A DNA stretch of 64,000 nt. Source: Amycolatopsis dendrobii. GTDB taxonomy: Bacteria; Actinomycetota; Actinomycetes; Mycobacteriales; Pseudonocardiaceae. Location of the stretch: assembly GCF_014145675.1 (NCBI RefSeq), contig NZ_JACGZW010000010.1, positions 390,269 to 454,268 on the forward strand, given 5' to 3'. The notes under the pieces are model-generated. The model ran no database searches. It saw only the letters and a program-made list of their open reading frames with translations, and was not told the DNA's origin. Positions 8,268-16,537 of this stretch are shown here, piece after piece; position 1 is the first letter of the stretch, and each line of letters opens with the position of its first letter. The position numbers were made by a program, and so were the translations under genes.

Positions 8268-9639
8268 CGGATGCCTCCCATTCGGCCGGCACCGGGAGCG
8301 GAATCCGGACCTGCAGGCGGATCCCGCCCATCCGGGACCGGCGGATGGTCAGCTCCCCGGCGAGTTCCTCCGCTCTGGCCAGCATGTTCGCCAGGCCGCG
8401 ATGGCGGCCGGACAGGTCTGCCGCCTTCGTCAGCCGCAGCGCGCGGCGGATCTGCGCGGGATCGCCGTCGCCGTCGTCCGACACGCTGATCACCACGGCC
8501 GAGCCGTCCGGCCGGTACTGCAGGCGCACCAGGGCGCGCCGGGCTTTCCCGTGGGCGGCCGCGTTGAACAGCGCTTCGCCCGCCATCCGCACGATGGACT
8601 GTTCCGCCTGCGGCGGCAGCGCCACCGGGCTGCCCGCGACCCGCACCTGGACCGACAGTTCGCCCAGGCCGTGCACAGTGGACAGACGCTCGAGCAGGAC
8701 CGGCAGCGGGCCGGGCGTTTCGGCGGAAGAGTGGTGCAGCGCGTAGATCGAGGCGCGCAGCCGTTCGATCGCCTGCCTGGTCAGGTCCTTGGCCGGGGCG
8801 AGCTGGTCGGCGATCCGCGCGGCCGGGCCGCCCATCGCGGCGAGTTCGGCCCGGCACAGCTCGATGGTCATCCCCGCGCCCAGCACGGACTGCGCCACGC
8901 TGTCGTGCAGTTCGCGGGCGATCCGGTGCCGTTCGTCGTCGAGGACCTGCCGCTGCATCACCTCGACGAGGCGTTCCTGGGTCTGCGCCAGTTCGGCGCT
9001 GCGTGCGGCGAGGTCGCGGGCCTGGCGTTCGGCGGCCTCGGACAATCGCTCGGTGCGTCCGCGCAACTGCGCGGCCGCGTGGAAGAGGAACGAGTTGTGC
9101 AGCGCGACCGCCGCCTGATTGCCCAGTACCCGCAGGATGGCGAGGTCGGTGGAGGCGACCTCCAGCCCGGGTGCGGGTTTCGCGACGATCCCGCCGACCG
9201 GTTCGTCGTCCAGCGTCATCGTCGCGCGCACCAAACCGTCGCGATGCGGCCAGGCGTCGAGTTCCCACGGCCGGGTGCGCAGGACGTCGAGGTGTTCGAG
9301 GACCTCGCCCGGCACGTCGGCCCGGTCGTCGACGATCCTCCCGCCGACGTTCAGCACGAACCTCGGGCGCGCGGCGCGCAACGCCCCGTCCGCGACCGCC
9401 AGCAGCAGCCAGTCCGCCTGCAGGTGCTCGGACGCCGCGCGGAGCACGGCCTCGACGAGCGCGCGCGGCCCTTCCGCGGTGCGCACCAGCGCACGGGAGA
9501 TGCCGTCGAGCGCCTCGACCGCCCGGGAGACCCGTTCGGTCGAGCGGACGTATTCCGGGTAGAACGACCGTTTGCCGGAGCGCACGCCGGTGAGCACGCC
9601 CAGGTCGGCGTCGGTGCGGTCGGGACCCGGTTCGCTCAC
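8257..9639 (-). CDS. GAF-domain sensor histidine kinase (NarX/DevS-like, HisKA_3)
   Basis: A 460-residue cytoplasmic kinase without membrane segments. A GAF domain covers about 45-195, a coiled-coil linker rich in Ala, Arg and Glu follows, and then a HisKA_3 phosphoacceptor (DERHRIARELHDSVAQSV). A HATPase domain follows with an N-box (GEALFNAAAHG) and a G-box (SVSDDGDGD). GTG at 9639 overlaps the stop of the alcohol dehydrogenase by 4 nt. The operon order dehydrogenase, kinase, regulator suggests the kinase senses a substrate or redox state linked to alcohol oxidation. The GAF domain would be the soluble-ligand sensor; ligand unknown. Confidence 0.9.
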   Translation of the reverse strand: MSEPGPDRTDADLGVLTGVRSGKRSFYPEYVRSTERVSRAVEALDGISRALVRTAEGPRALVEAVLRAASEHLQADWLLLAVADGALRAARPRFVLNVGGRIVDDRADVPGEVLEHLDVLRTRPWELDAWPHRDGLVRATMTLDDEPVGGIVAKPAPGLEVASTDLAILRVLGNQAAVALHNSFLFHAAAQLRGRTERLSEAAERQARDLAARSAELAQTQERLVEVMQRQVLDDERHRIARELHDSVAQSVLGAGMTIELCRAELAAMGGPAARIADQLAPAKDLTRQAIERLRASIYALHHSSAETPGPLPVLLERLSTVHGLGELSVQVRVAGSPVALPPQAEQSIVRMAGEALFNAAAHGKARRALVRLQYRPDGSAVVISVSDDGDGDPAQIRRALRLTKAADLSGRHRGLANMLARAEELAGELTIRRSRMGGIRLQVRIPLPVPAEWEASDDG

Positions 9640-10880
9640 AGCGCCGCCCGGAACAGCGCCTCGATGTCTTCCGCCCGCGCCTGCCGCGGATTGGTCGCGA
9701 GGCACGCGTCCTTCATCGTGGTGCGCGCGAGCGTGGCGACCTTGTCCTCGGTGACGCCGAGCCCGGCCAGGCCGCGCGGCACGCCGACCTGATCGGCGAG
9801 TTCGCGGGCGCGGTCGGCGAGCCGGTGCGCGGCCTCCAGCGCGGACAACCCGGCGGTGTCGATGCCCGCGGCCGCGGCGAGCGGGACGAACCGGTGCGGC
9901 TCCTCGGCGGCGTTGAACCGGATGACGTGCGGCAGCAGCACCCCGTTGACCACCCCGTGCGGCGCGTCGAGCAGCCCGCCGACCTGGTGGCTCATCGCGT
10001 GGGTGGCGCCGAGGATCGCGTTGGTGAAGGCCATCCCGGCCTCGAGCGAGCCTTGCGCCATCGCCATCCGCGCCTCCGCCTCGCGCGGTTTGAGCTGGGT
10101 GCGCAGGAGGTTGCGGGTGATCAGGCCGACCGCCTGCAGCGCGTGGTTGTCGGTCAGCGGGTTGTGCGCTTTGGAGACGAACGCCTCGATGCCGTGGGTC
10201 AGCGCGTCGAGGCCGGTCGCCGCGTTGAGCAGCTCCGGCATCGTGGTGAGCAGCCGCGGGTCGATCACCGAGATCTCCGGCACCAGCGTCCGGCTGATGA
10301 TGGTGATCTTGATGTGCTGGCTGGTGTCGGTGACGACGGCGAACTGGGAGACGTCCGCGCCGGTGCCCGAAGTGGACGGGACCATGACGGTGGGCGGGAT
10401 CGGGTGCACGACCTTGTCGACGCCCTCGTAGCCGAGGATCCGGCCGCCGTTGCCGGACAGGATCGCCACGCCCTTCGCCGCGTCGATGCAGGACCCGCCG
10501 CCAAGGCCGACGATCACGTCGCTGCCGCTTTCCAGGTAGCGCTCGAACGCGCGCTGGATCTCGTGGTCCTTGGGGTTCGGGGTGACGTCGTGCCAGATCA
10601 CCGGGTGCAGCCCGGCCATCCGCAGGTGCCCGACCGCCTCGTCGACCCAGCCCGCCTCGATCAGCCCGGGGTCGGTGACCAGGAACGGCCGGCGCGCCCC
10701 GACCCGCAGCGTGCAATGCCCGAGTTCGGCCAGCGAACCCGGGCCGAAGACGATTTCGGGCGCGTGGAACTTCGCCACCCGGGCCGGTTCGGGCGGCGTG
10801 TGCGCACCGACGACCTGCGGGCCGGTCAGCTCCGCCGGGGCCTCGGCGGAGTACCGGCGCCGGCCCGTCCCGTGTTCCAT
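9636..10880 (-). CDS. Iron-containing alcohol dehydrogenase (1,3-propanediol dehydrogenase-like)
   Basis: A 414-residue group III alcohol dehydrogenase. GGGSCIDAAKG is the nucleotide-binding loop, TSGTGAD the conserved turn, and GLDALTHGIEAF, GATHAMSHQVGG and DAPHGVVNG hold the metal-ligand residues. It differs clearly from the mno product and resembles the classical 1,3-propanediol/lactaldehyde dehydrogenases. The ATG at 10880 was chosen because it gives a normal family length after a leader of about 35 residues; GTG or further upstream starts are possible. It heads an operon with the kinase and response regulator. A palindrome shared with mno lies 161 nt upstream. Confidence 0.9.
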   Translation of the reverse strand: MEHGTGRRRYSAEAPAELTGPQVVGAHTPPEPARVAKFHAPEIVFGPGSLAELGHCTLRVGARRPFLVTDPGLIEAGWVDEAVGHLRMAGLHPVIWHDVTPNPKDHEIQRAFERYLESGSDVIVGLGGGSCIDAAKGVAILSGNGGRILGYEGVDKVVHPIPPTVMVPSTSGTGADVSQFAVVTDTSQHIKITIISRTLVPEISVIDPRLLTTMPELLNAATGLDALTHGIEAFVSKAHNPLTDNHALQAVGLITRNLLRTQLKPREAEARMAMAQGSLEAGMAFTNAILGATHAMSHQVGGLLDAPHGVVNGVLLPHVIRFNAAEEPHRFVPLAAAAGIDTAGLSALEAAHRLADRARELADQVGVPRGLAGLGVTEDKVATLARTTMKDACLATNPRQARAEDIEALFRAAL

Positions 10881-11040
10881 GGTGATCGCACGGCCTTCCG
10901 CCAGTCGGAGCACCGGGACCTCCCGTGCTGGTGAGGAACCTTCATGCCGGATCGAGGGTAACCCGCCCGCCGCCGGACGGACGGCTCTCCAGCATAAGCG
11001 CCCGCCGACGCGGCCCGCCCCCTCCTTCGCGGCCGGGGAA

Positions 11041-11058
11041 CCTGTCCGATCGGGCAGG
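11041..11058. promoter_or_regulatory. Candidate operator C between the second ADH and the GAF regulator
   Basis: CCTGTCCGATCGGGCAGG is a near-perfect 18-bp palindrome matching the copies at 1578 and 1693 upstream of mno. It lies in the divergent region between the alcohol dehydrogenase start (10880) and the GAF regulator start (11119), 61 nt from the latter. That position fits control of both transcripts, including autoregulation. Confidence 0.6.
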
Positions 11059-11118
11059 TGCGAACGGGGGAGCGGCTTGGGAGGATCGACGACCGGCACG
11101 GATGACGACGACGTCGGG

Positions 11119-12339
11119 ATGTCAATGCACGGACTCGGTTCGCTTCGACGGCGCAGGCTCGATCTCGAGCAGCAGTGGGCGGAGGTGGTCCCGCGGCTGC
11201 GGGATCCCGCGCGCCTGCCGGGCGACGTCCCGCTGCGGCAGGAGGTCGCCGAATCGTGGATGCGGTCGGTGCCGACAGTCGATCCCGCCACCGACCGGGC
11301 GCCGGTCTCGGACGGCGGCGTCGTGCGGCCGCGCTGGAGCGAGTCGCCGCTGCGCGCGCCGGTGCTGCGCGTGGCCGGCGAACTGCGGACGATCGCCGAC
11401 GACGCGGGATTCATCGCCGCGGTCACCGACGAAACCGGCACGATTCTGTGGACCTGCGGCGGACGGGTGATGCGCCGGCGCGCCGAGCGGGTCAACTTCG
11501 CCCCCGGCGGGTGCTGGGACGAACCAGCCATGGGCACCAACGCGCTGTCGCTCGCGCTGCGCACCGGCAGGCCGAGCGCGGTGTTCTCCGCCGAGCACCT
11601 GGTCGCGGCCCTGCACGGCTGGGTCTGCTACTGCGCCCCGATCCGGGACGCGCGGGGCCGGATGCTGGGCGTGCTCGATCTGTCGAGCACCTGGGACCGG
11701 TCGCATCCGCTGGCGATGTCGACGGTCCGGTCGCTCGTGTCGGCCATCGAATCCGGCCTGCCGGCGGTTTCGCCCGCCGGGCTGCGGATCTCGTCGCTGG
11801 GGGTCGCCGCGGCGACCCGCGACGGGGTCCCGCTGAACCTTCGTCCGCGGCAGGTGGAAATCCTGACTTTGCTGGCGCTGCAACCGGACGGATTCTCGCT
11901 GGACGCCCTGCGCGAAGCGCTCTACGGCGACCGGCCGGTGACGTCGACGACGGTGCGCGCGGAGGCCTCGCACCTGCGCAACGCGCTCGGCGGCGTGGTG
12001 AGTTCTCGGCGGTACGCGTCAACGATGCCGATCGGCTGCGATGCGGTGGACGTCCTGCGGGCGTTGGAGCGCCGCGACCTCGCGACCGCCGTGCGGCTGT
12101 ACCGCGGTCCGTTGCTGCCGCAGTCGGAAGCGCCCGGAATCGTGCAGTGGCGCGACCACCTGGAGGTGGCCATGCGTTCGGCGGTGCTGGTCAGCGACGC
12201 GCCGGAACACGCGCTGGCCTACGGAGAACGCGCGCTGTACGACGCGGAGGTCCACGAGCACGCGCTCGCCGTGCTGGCACCGGGCGATGCCCGCCGGGCC
12301 GTCGCGGCCGGACGGCTCGCCGTCGCGCGCCGGGAGTGA
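11119..12339 (+). CDS. GAF-domain transcriptional regulator (AcoR-like N-terminus, winged-helix C-terminus)
   Basis: A 406-residue protein. The N-terminal segment with QEVAESWMRS is typical of regulators of acetoin/glycerol metabolism and precedes a GAF domain (about 80-215) containing NFAPGGCWDEPAMGTNAL. There is no sigma-54 AAA domain. The C-terminal third begins LRPRQVEILTLLALQPDGFSL and looks like a winged-helix DNA-binding region. This actinobacterial architecture is commonly found beside aldehyde and alcohol dehydrogenase genes. The ATG at 11119 lacks a strong ribosome binding site and another ATG follows at 11125. It is divergent from the alcohol dehydrogenase and directly upstream of a DUF779 gene, so it probably controls alcohol or aldehyde oxidation. 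Confidence 0.85.
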   Translation: MSMHGLGSLRRRRLDLEQQWAEVVPRLRDPARLPGDVPLRQEVAESWMRSVPTVDPATDRAPVSDGGVVRPRWSESPLRAPVLRVAGELRTIADDAGFIAAVTDETGTILWTCGGRVMRRRAERVNFAPGGCWDEPAMGTNALSLALRTGRPSAVFSAEHLVAALHGWVCYCAPIRDARGRMLGVLDLSSTWDRSHPLAMSTVRSLVSAIESGLPAVSPAGLRISSLGVAAATRDGVPLNLRPRQVEILTLLALQPDGFSLDALREALYGDRPVTSTTVRAEASHLRNALGGVVSSRRYASTMPIGCDAVDVLRALERRDLATAVRLYRGPLLPQSEAPGIVQWRDHLEVAMRSAVLVSDAPEHALAYGERALYDAEVHEHALAVLAPGDARRAVAAGRLAVARRE

Positions 12340-12429
12340 CCCGCCCGGCCACTCGCCAACCCGACCGCAACCTTTCCCCGGGACAGTGAGCCGCGGCACG
12401 GCTCATCGTCGAGCGAGGAAGGGGACGAA

Positions 12430-12789
12430 GTGGGAGGACAGAGCGGGGTTTTCGTCCGGGTCGGGCTCACCCCGGCCGCCGAGGACGTGCTTCTCCGGCT
12501 GCGCCTGCGGCACGGGCCGCTGATGGTCCAGCAGACCGGAACCGAGGCGTTGTGCTACCCGCACAGCGAACTCAGGGTGGGCCGGTCGGACGTCCTGATC
12601 GGCGAACTCGCCGGCGACACCCAGTTCTGGATGAGCGCCGACCAGTGCGAGTACTGGCGGCACACCCGTCTGACCGTCGACGTGGTCCCGGGCCGGGGAG
12701 ACGGATTTTCCCTGGAAGCCCCGGAAGGCGTCCGGTTCCAGGTCCGGTCCCGGGCGCTGACCGATGTGGAGGCGACGGCGCCGGCGTAG
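12430..12789 (+). CDS. DUF779 family protein
   Basis: A 119-residue protein recognised by FWMSADQCEYWRHTRLTVDV and PGRGDGFSLEAPEGVRF, both typical of DUF779. This family of unknown function is usually encoded beside aldehyde dehydrogenases. Members normally carry a GGCCDGS-like stretch after the HGP...QSG segment; here the corresponding region reads QQTGTEALCYPH, with only one Cys. The GTG start at 12430 has GAGGAAGGGG upstream. No aldehyde dehydrogenase gene is in the window; the neighbour is the GAF regulator of the alcohol island. Confidence 0.85.
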   Translation: MGGQSGVFVRVGLTPAAEDVLLRLRLRHGPLMVQQTGTEALCYPHSELRVGRSDVLIGELAGDTQFWMSADQCEYWRHTRLTVDVVPGRGDGFSLEAPEGVRFQVRSRALTDVEATAPA

Positions 12790-13297
12790 CGGCGCGCGGC
12801 CTCGGCGAACGCGGCGTTCGTCCTGATCAGCTCCTCCGGCGACCCCCGGCGTCTCGGCGGCGTGGCCGCGGCGAAGTGCGCGGTGCCGGGAGGCGGTGGA
12901 CGCCGTTGCCGAACCCTCGGGCGGCGGGGTCGAGTTCGCCGAGGCTCGGATACCACGCGGAGAGCCGGGCGAGGGAGAGCTTCACGTGGTGGCACTGCCT
13001 TCCCCGGCGGGTTGTCCGGGCCGAATGTCGTGCCTGATCCGCAGGTCACGAGGCGGGCAAGAAAACCAGCGGACGCAAACGGCACATCGCCACCGACACC
13101 TCGGCCTGCTGCTGGCCGTCGTGGTCACCGTCGCCCACGTCTGGGCCGATGGCGGCTGCACCCGCGTCTCGTCACAGCTGTGGTTATGGGGCGGGCTGCC
13201 GGAATCGGGGCTCGCGGTGACGCTGGACGCGTAGCTCGGGTGAGGCGGAGGCGAAAGGCCGGACAGGACAGTCGTCTTTGCCTACTATGCAGGTTTT
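12790..13297. other. Gene-poor stretch with degraded DNA
   Basis: Apart from the transposase remnant at 13057-13195 I see no intact gene. On the minus strand at about 12786-12990, short segments such as VKLSLARLSAWYPSLGEL and EELIRTNAAFAEAARRYAGA read like protein but lie in different frames. They may be the relic of another gene, which I could not identify. Confidence 0.5.
13057..13195 (+). pseudogene. IS5-type DDE transposase remnant, frameshifted
   Basis: The segment KKTSGRKRHIATDT at 13059-13100 continues as LGLLLAVVVTVAHVWADGG only after a one-base frame change near 13100. Together they match the conserved core of IS5-family transposases (GRKRHI-DTLGLLLAVVVTAA). No start, no remaining catalytic domain and no terminal repeats are visible, so this is a dead fragment. 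Confidence 0.7.
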
Positions 13298-14059
13298 ATG
13301 ATTGTCCGAGCGGGTTGTCGAGCCTTGGCCGTGCTGCTGGCCGTCGGGGTCGTGGTCACGGGATGCGGCGGCTCGGGCCCCGAGCCCGGTGCGCTGGCGG
13401 ATTCGGCGACTGCGGCCAAACTGCGCACCGCGTTCGCGCTGTTGCAGGGGTGGCCGGCGACTGACGTGCGGATGAGCATGGACGCGGGCGCCACCGCCCA
13501 TGCCTGCATGAACGTCAAGGCGCTCAAGAAGCCGGCCCGGATGACGCTCGCGATGTCGAAAACCACCTGCGCCGAGCAACCCGGCGCTGACTCGGCCGTT
13601 CTCTACGGCGACGACAGGACCGTCTACAGGCTTTCGGGCTCGAGCTGCGTCGCGACGTCCCACGCGGTGGCCCCGGATCTGCTGCGCTCGTGGACCCGGC
13701 AGCAGACTTACGAGTCGAAGGCGGACGACCTGATCAAGGCGGCCAGGACGCTGACCCAGGACGGGAACACCGTCCGCGCCGACCTCGATCCGGCGGCGGC
13801 CCTGCGGATGAACGGCGACGACCCGGCCGGGGCCGAGAAGTTCACTGCGTCGATGACCGCGACGCTGAGTCCGGACGGGTCGCTGCGGAGGATGAAGATC
13901 GACGTGAACACGGACTCGCCGGACGGGGAGGTCGCCGTCGAGGTGGAGTTCGCGCAGCCGGACACTGTCGACGATCAGCTGGCCCTGAACCACTGCACGA
14001 TCAAGCCGGGTTCGCCGATCAGCAGCGAGGACGGCCTGAAGCAGCTCCTCGCGTCGTGA
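13298..14059 (+). CDS. Putative secreted lipoprotein of unknown function
   Basis: A 253-residue protein with a lipoprotein signal peptide: basic start (MIVRAGCR), hydrophobic core and lipobox VVTGC with the acylated Cys at 23. The mature part starts with GGSGPEPG and then alternates helical and amphipathic stretches with several Cys residues. Its size and pattern (residues 40-245 as one domain) recall the LppX/LprAFG-type lipoproteins of actinobacteria, which carry lipids across the envelope. This resemblance is weak and is inference. It stands alone beside transposase debris. Confidence 0.75.
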   Translation: MIVRAGCRALAVLLAVGVVVTGCGGSGPEPGALADSATAAKLRTAFALLQGWPATDVRMSMDAGATAHACMNVKALKKPARMTLAMSKTTCAEQPGADSAVLYGDDRTVYRLSGSSCVATSHAVAPDLLRSWTRQQTYESKADDLIKAARTLTQDGNTVRADLDPAAALRMNGDDPAGAEKFTASMTATLSPDGSLRRMKIDVNTDSPDGEVAVEVEFAQPDTVDDQLALNHCTIKPGSPISSEDGLKQLLAS

Positions 14060-14110
14060 ACGAGGCACGCCTCGCGGCTCGCCGGCCCCGCCCGGTGGAA
14101 CTCCCTGCGT

Positions 14111-14132
14111 AGCACGCGCTCCGCGGCGTGCT
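14111..14132 (+). terminator. Short hairpin downstream of the lipoprotein gene
   Basis: AGCACGC (14111-14117) pairs with GCGTGCT (14126-14132) around an 8-nt loop, 52 nt after the lipoprotein stop. Stem is only 7 bp and no T-run follows, so the call is tentative. Confidence 0.35.
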
Positions 14133-14649
14133 GAGCAGCCCTGCTCGACAAAGCTGAGCCGCCAGCGCCGACTGCGAGCGCATCGATCCGCCGGCGAGTG
14201 TCGGTTGGTTCCGCCTGCTGCCAGGCACCTGATTCGTGAAAGCTGATCGTCATTGTGGCCCCGGTCGAGACGGTGACGACGTTGCTGGAGTTCTTCGCAG
14301 AGAAAATCTTGTGCACAGCCGAGTGCGGGCCCTCCGTGAGCCGATGCGAACCGGAAACCCGCTCCGGGCCGCACGAGCTGCTCGCGCCGGGACGACCACG
14401 GCGACGCCGAGCTCTGTTCGGCGGTCATCTCCCGTAGCCGGACATGGCGAACCGCCTGTGGGAACCGGTGCGCTCCGGTGCTTGCCTGGCAGCACAGGGC
14501 CGTTGCGCGGAGGGGATGTGGGCCCGCTGTCCGTCGCGCAAGCGGGAGTGTTCGCGGCCGGGTTGTTGGACGATCCAGTGCAGGTGCGGCTGCGGTCGCT
14601 GCTCTGCACCGTCGGGGACATTTTCGGCCGGCGAGCCGACCGCCGTGTT

Positions 14650-15003
14650 CGCGCTGACCGGCCCGACGATCTCCCGTCCGCATTCTTCGAAGAACTGCCG
14701 GGAGGTGCCAGAGTGTCCGGCGAGTCGGATTCCGCCGGGTCCGCCGCAGCGGGACAGGATGTTCAGGGGCCGCCGAGGACTGGCCCGGGGTGAGGGCGGA
14801 GTGGATGCCGGTGAGCACGCCGCGGATGCGGTTGCTGATCCGGGTTGCCTCGGCGTAGAGGTCGTCGTCGAACCCCGCGCGCACCTCGAGTTCGGCCAGC
14901 GCGTCGTCGCCGAGATCGACCTGGCGCAGCGTGTGCGGCAGCGATCGGGCGGTGTCGGCGATCGCGAATGGGTCGCTGGCGTCCGTTTTTGCGCGGCTGG
15001 GCT
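14650..15003 (-). pseudogene. IS110-family transposase remnant
   Basis: Reading the minus strand from about 15000, KTDASDPFAIADTARSLPHT is followed by LRQVDLGDDALAELEVRAGF, DDDLYAEATRISNRIRGVL and TGIHSALTPGQ. This is the DEDD-region core of IS110/IS1111 transposases. Near 14765 the frame shifts and continues as LSRCGGPGGIRLAG. An in-frame TAG immediately upstream and the loss of both ends show it is inactive. Confidence 0.75.
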
Positions 15004-15151
15004 AGAGGTCGGCGGCCCTGGCAGGCAAGGGAAATCGGGGACAGTCACGGTGGCGCGGGGCGGGACTGCGCTGCCCTCGACCGCTGGCACCGGTCTGTGC
15101 CGCACTTCGCGGCCCGGTTTCACTGAACCGGAAGACGCTGAACACCGCCGC

Positions 15152-15185
15152 GGCCCGCCCTTTCAGCGGGACTGCTGGGCGGGCC
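15152..15185 (-). terminator. Hairpin downstream of the I36 inhibitor gene
   Basis: GGCCCGCCC (15152-15160) pairs with GGGCGGGCC (15177-15185) around a 16-nt loop, 15 nt beyond the stop of the minus-strand inhibitor gene. Plausible terminator. Confidence 0.5.
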
Positions 15186-15199
15186 GGTCGGTGTGGTGC

Positions 15200-15592
15200 T
15201 CAGCAATCCGTCGTGAACGTGTGGGAGCTTCCCCGGTGGCTGGCTTCCTTGTTCATGGAGACCGCCTGACCGGGTGCGAGGCAGATCGTGGTGCGGCCGG
15301 TGAGGTTGTCCCCGGCGAACACTTTGACATGGTCTTTCGCGCCTGGGCCGGAGTGTGCGTGGTTGACCCACGAGGCATCGTGCTTGGCGAGGCCGGCTTC
15401 CCACTCGTGGTCGTCTCCGGTGAACACGAATCGCTCACCCGCGAAGTTCGCTTGGGTCCAGACACAGAAGGCGCCGGAGGGGCACCGGGCCGCGGCCTGC
15501 CCGGTCGCGGCGGCGCTGGCCGTCCCCGTGACCACCGTCGCTGCGCCGAGCGCAAGGACTGCTGTGAAGGCAGCAGCACGCCTCAAAGTCAT
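15200..15592 (-). CDS. Secreted peptidase-inhibitor family I36-like protein
   Basis: A 130-residue protein with a Sec signal peptide (TLRRAAAFTAVLALGAATVV, cleavage probably after ASA). The mature domain contains CPSGAFCVWTQANFAG, the hallmark of the peptidase-inhibitor I36 (SMPI) family, a beta/gamma-crystallin-like fold first seen in Streptomyces metalloprotease inhibitors. Cys residues near 38, 44, 105 and the C-terminus could form disulphides. ATG at 15592 has GGAAGG nine bases upstream; a TTG one codon earlier is an alternative. It is monocistronic. Inhibitor activity is family knowledge, not shown. Confidence 0.85.
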   Translation of the reverse strand: MTLRRAAAFTAVLALGAATVVTGTASAAATGQAAARCPSGAFCVWTQANFAGERFVFTGDDHEWEAGLAKHDASWVNHAHSGPGAKDHVKVFAGDNLTGRTTICLAPGQAVSMNKEASHRGSSHTFTTDC

Positions 15593-15926
15593 CAATCGTT
15601 TCCTTCCGTGTCCGCCTCGAGAACCTGCCGCCCAGGCTGCTCGAACGAATCAGCCTTCAACAGAGCAACCGGGTCAACCTCACCGGTCTGTGGGACCCCC
15701 GATTGCGAAGGACGGCCGTGGAATCGAGTGAAAGCCGCAGGCTGCCCTCGGCCGACGGCCGGAATCGGGAAGGCTGATCGGCACACGGGTTGCGGCCGTT
15801 CGGGCCGCCGCGCGGCGGCAGGTCGAGGCGAACGCTGCCGCCGGAAATCCGGCAGCATTCGCAGCAGGGCAGGCATATCCCGGTCAGGAGCGTTGCTCCG
15901 CGGTGCGTTCGCCCATGCCGGAGCTA
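15593..15926. other. Gene-free stretch upstream of the I36 inhibitor gene
   Basis: It should contain the promoter of the minus-strand inhibitor gene. A minus-strand frame at 15592-15876 is open but overlaps that gene's ribosome binding site and has no protein-like composition. I see nothing else. Confidence 0.4.
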
Positions 15927-16262
15927 TCAGGCGGGGAACCCGTAGTCGGTCCAGGCTTGGAGCACTGAGTGCTGGAGGTCGGCCGGGTAGGACGTCGCGA
16001 AGGACGCGGGGGAGCCGGTGCAGGTGCCGTCGAGCTGGCCGGGCAGCAGGCAGCTGAGGATGCTTTTGCCGCCGCTGCCGCGGTTTTTGTCGGCCTCGGT
16101 GAGGTAGGGGACCATCGGGATCCCCGGTGCGTCGGGGAACGGATAGTGCCTGACGACCACGCAGAGCCGTCCTGGCACATCGAGGGCCAGAACTTCGACA
16201 TCCGGCTGCGGGCCCATGGCTATCGGCAGTACCTGCGCATGCCGCCTCAGCATGTCTCTCAC
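15927..16262 (-). CDS. Hypothetical protein, possibly a fragment
   Basis: An open frame of about 111 codons with GTG at 16262 as probable start (TTG one codon earlier). It reads protein-like: LCVVVRHYPFPDAPGIPMVP in the middle and ADLQHSVLQAWTDYGFPA at the end. I do not recognise the family, and there is no signal peptide or membrane segment. The ribosome binding site is weak, and the abrupt N-terminus could mean it is the tail of a larger lost gene, which would fit the surrounding IS debris. Confidence 0.4.
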   Translation of the reverse strand: MRDMLRRHAQVLPIAMGPQPDVEVLALDVPGRLCVVVRHYPFPDAPGIPMVPYLTEADKNRGSGGKSILSCLLPGQLDGTCTGSPASFATSYPADLQHSVLQAWTDYGFPA

Positions 16263-16537
16263 CAAGTCCTGACCATGGCTCAGCGCAACGGAATCAGCTT
16301 CGCCGAACGCTCTTTCATCTGACCGTCAGCCGCAGGACCGCATGAAGACCTGAGGCAATTGGCTTGCGGTCGACGGAAACCGCGGCGCCGTCGAGTCGGC
16401 GTCCGGCAAGACCGCTGCAGGCTGCTGCACCGGGATCAACGGCTGTTCGCCTTCGGCGCCGGGTGCGACGACGAGAACCTCGCCGCACCCGGCGCCGTAA
16501 CCTGCATGCGCGTCCACGACTCCCGTAGCAGCGAAAG

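Larger units (their letters stand above)
14060..15199. other. 1.1-kb non-coding stretch with IS debris
   Basis: Between the lipoprotein and the I36 inhibitor genes I find no intact gene. The stretch holds a short hairpin just after the lipoprotein stop (14111-14132), an IS110-type transposase remnant on the minus strand (about 14650-15000) and a terminator-like hairpin (15152-15185). Confidence 0.6.

Noticed and set aside
8257..10716. Frame of 819 codons joining the histidine kinase with sequence antisense or out of frame to the alcohol dehydrogenase
   Set aside because: The upstream half is out-of-frame translation of the dehydrogenase gene; the kinase has a good GTG at 9639 overlapping the dehydrogenase stop.
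13975..14316. Minus-strand open frame of 113 codons antisense to the lipoprotein end
   Set aside because: The first 40 residues look vaguely protein-like, but it starts at a GTG without ribosome binding site and runs over the 3' end of a clear gene.
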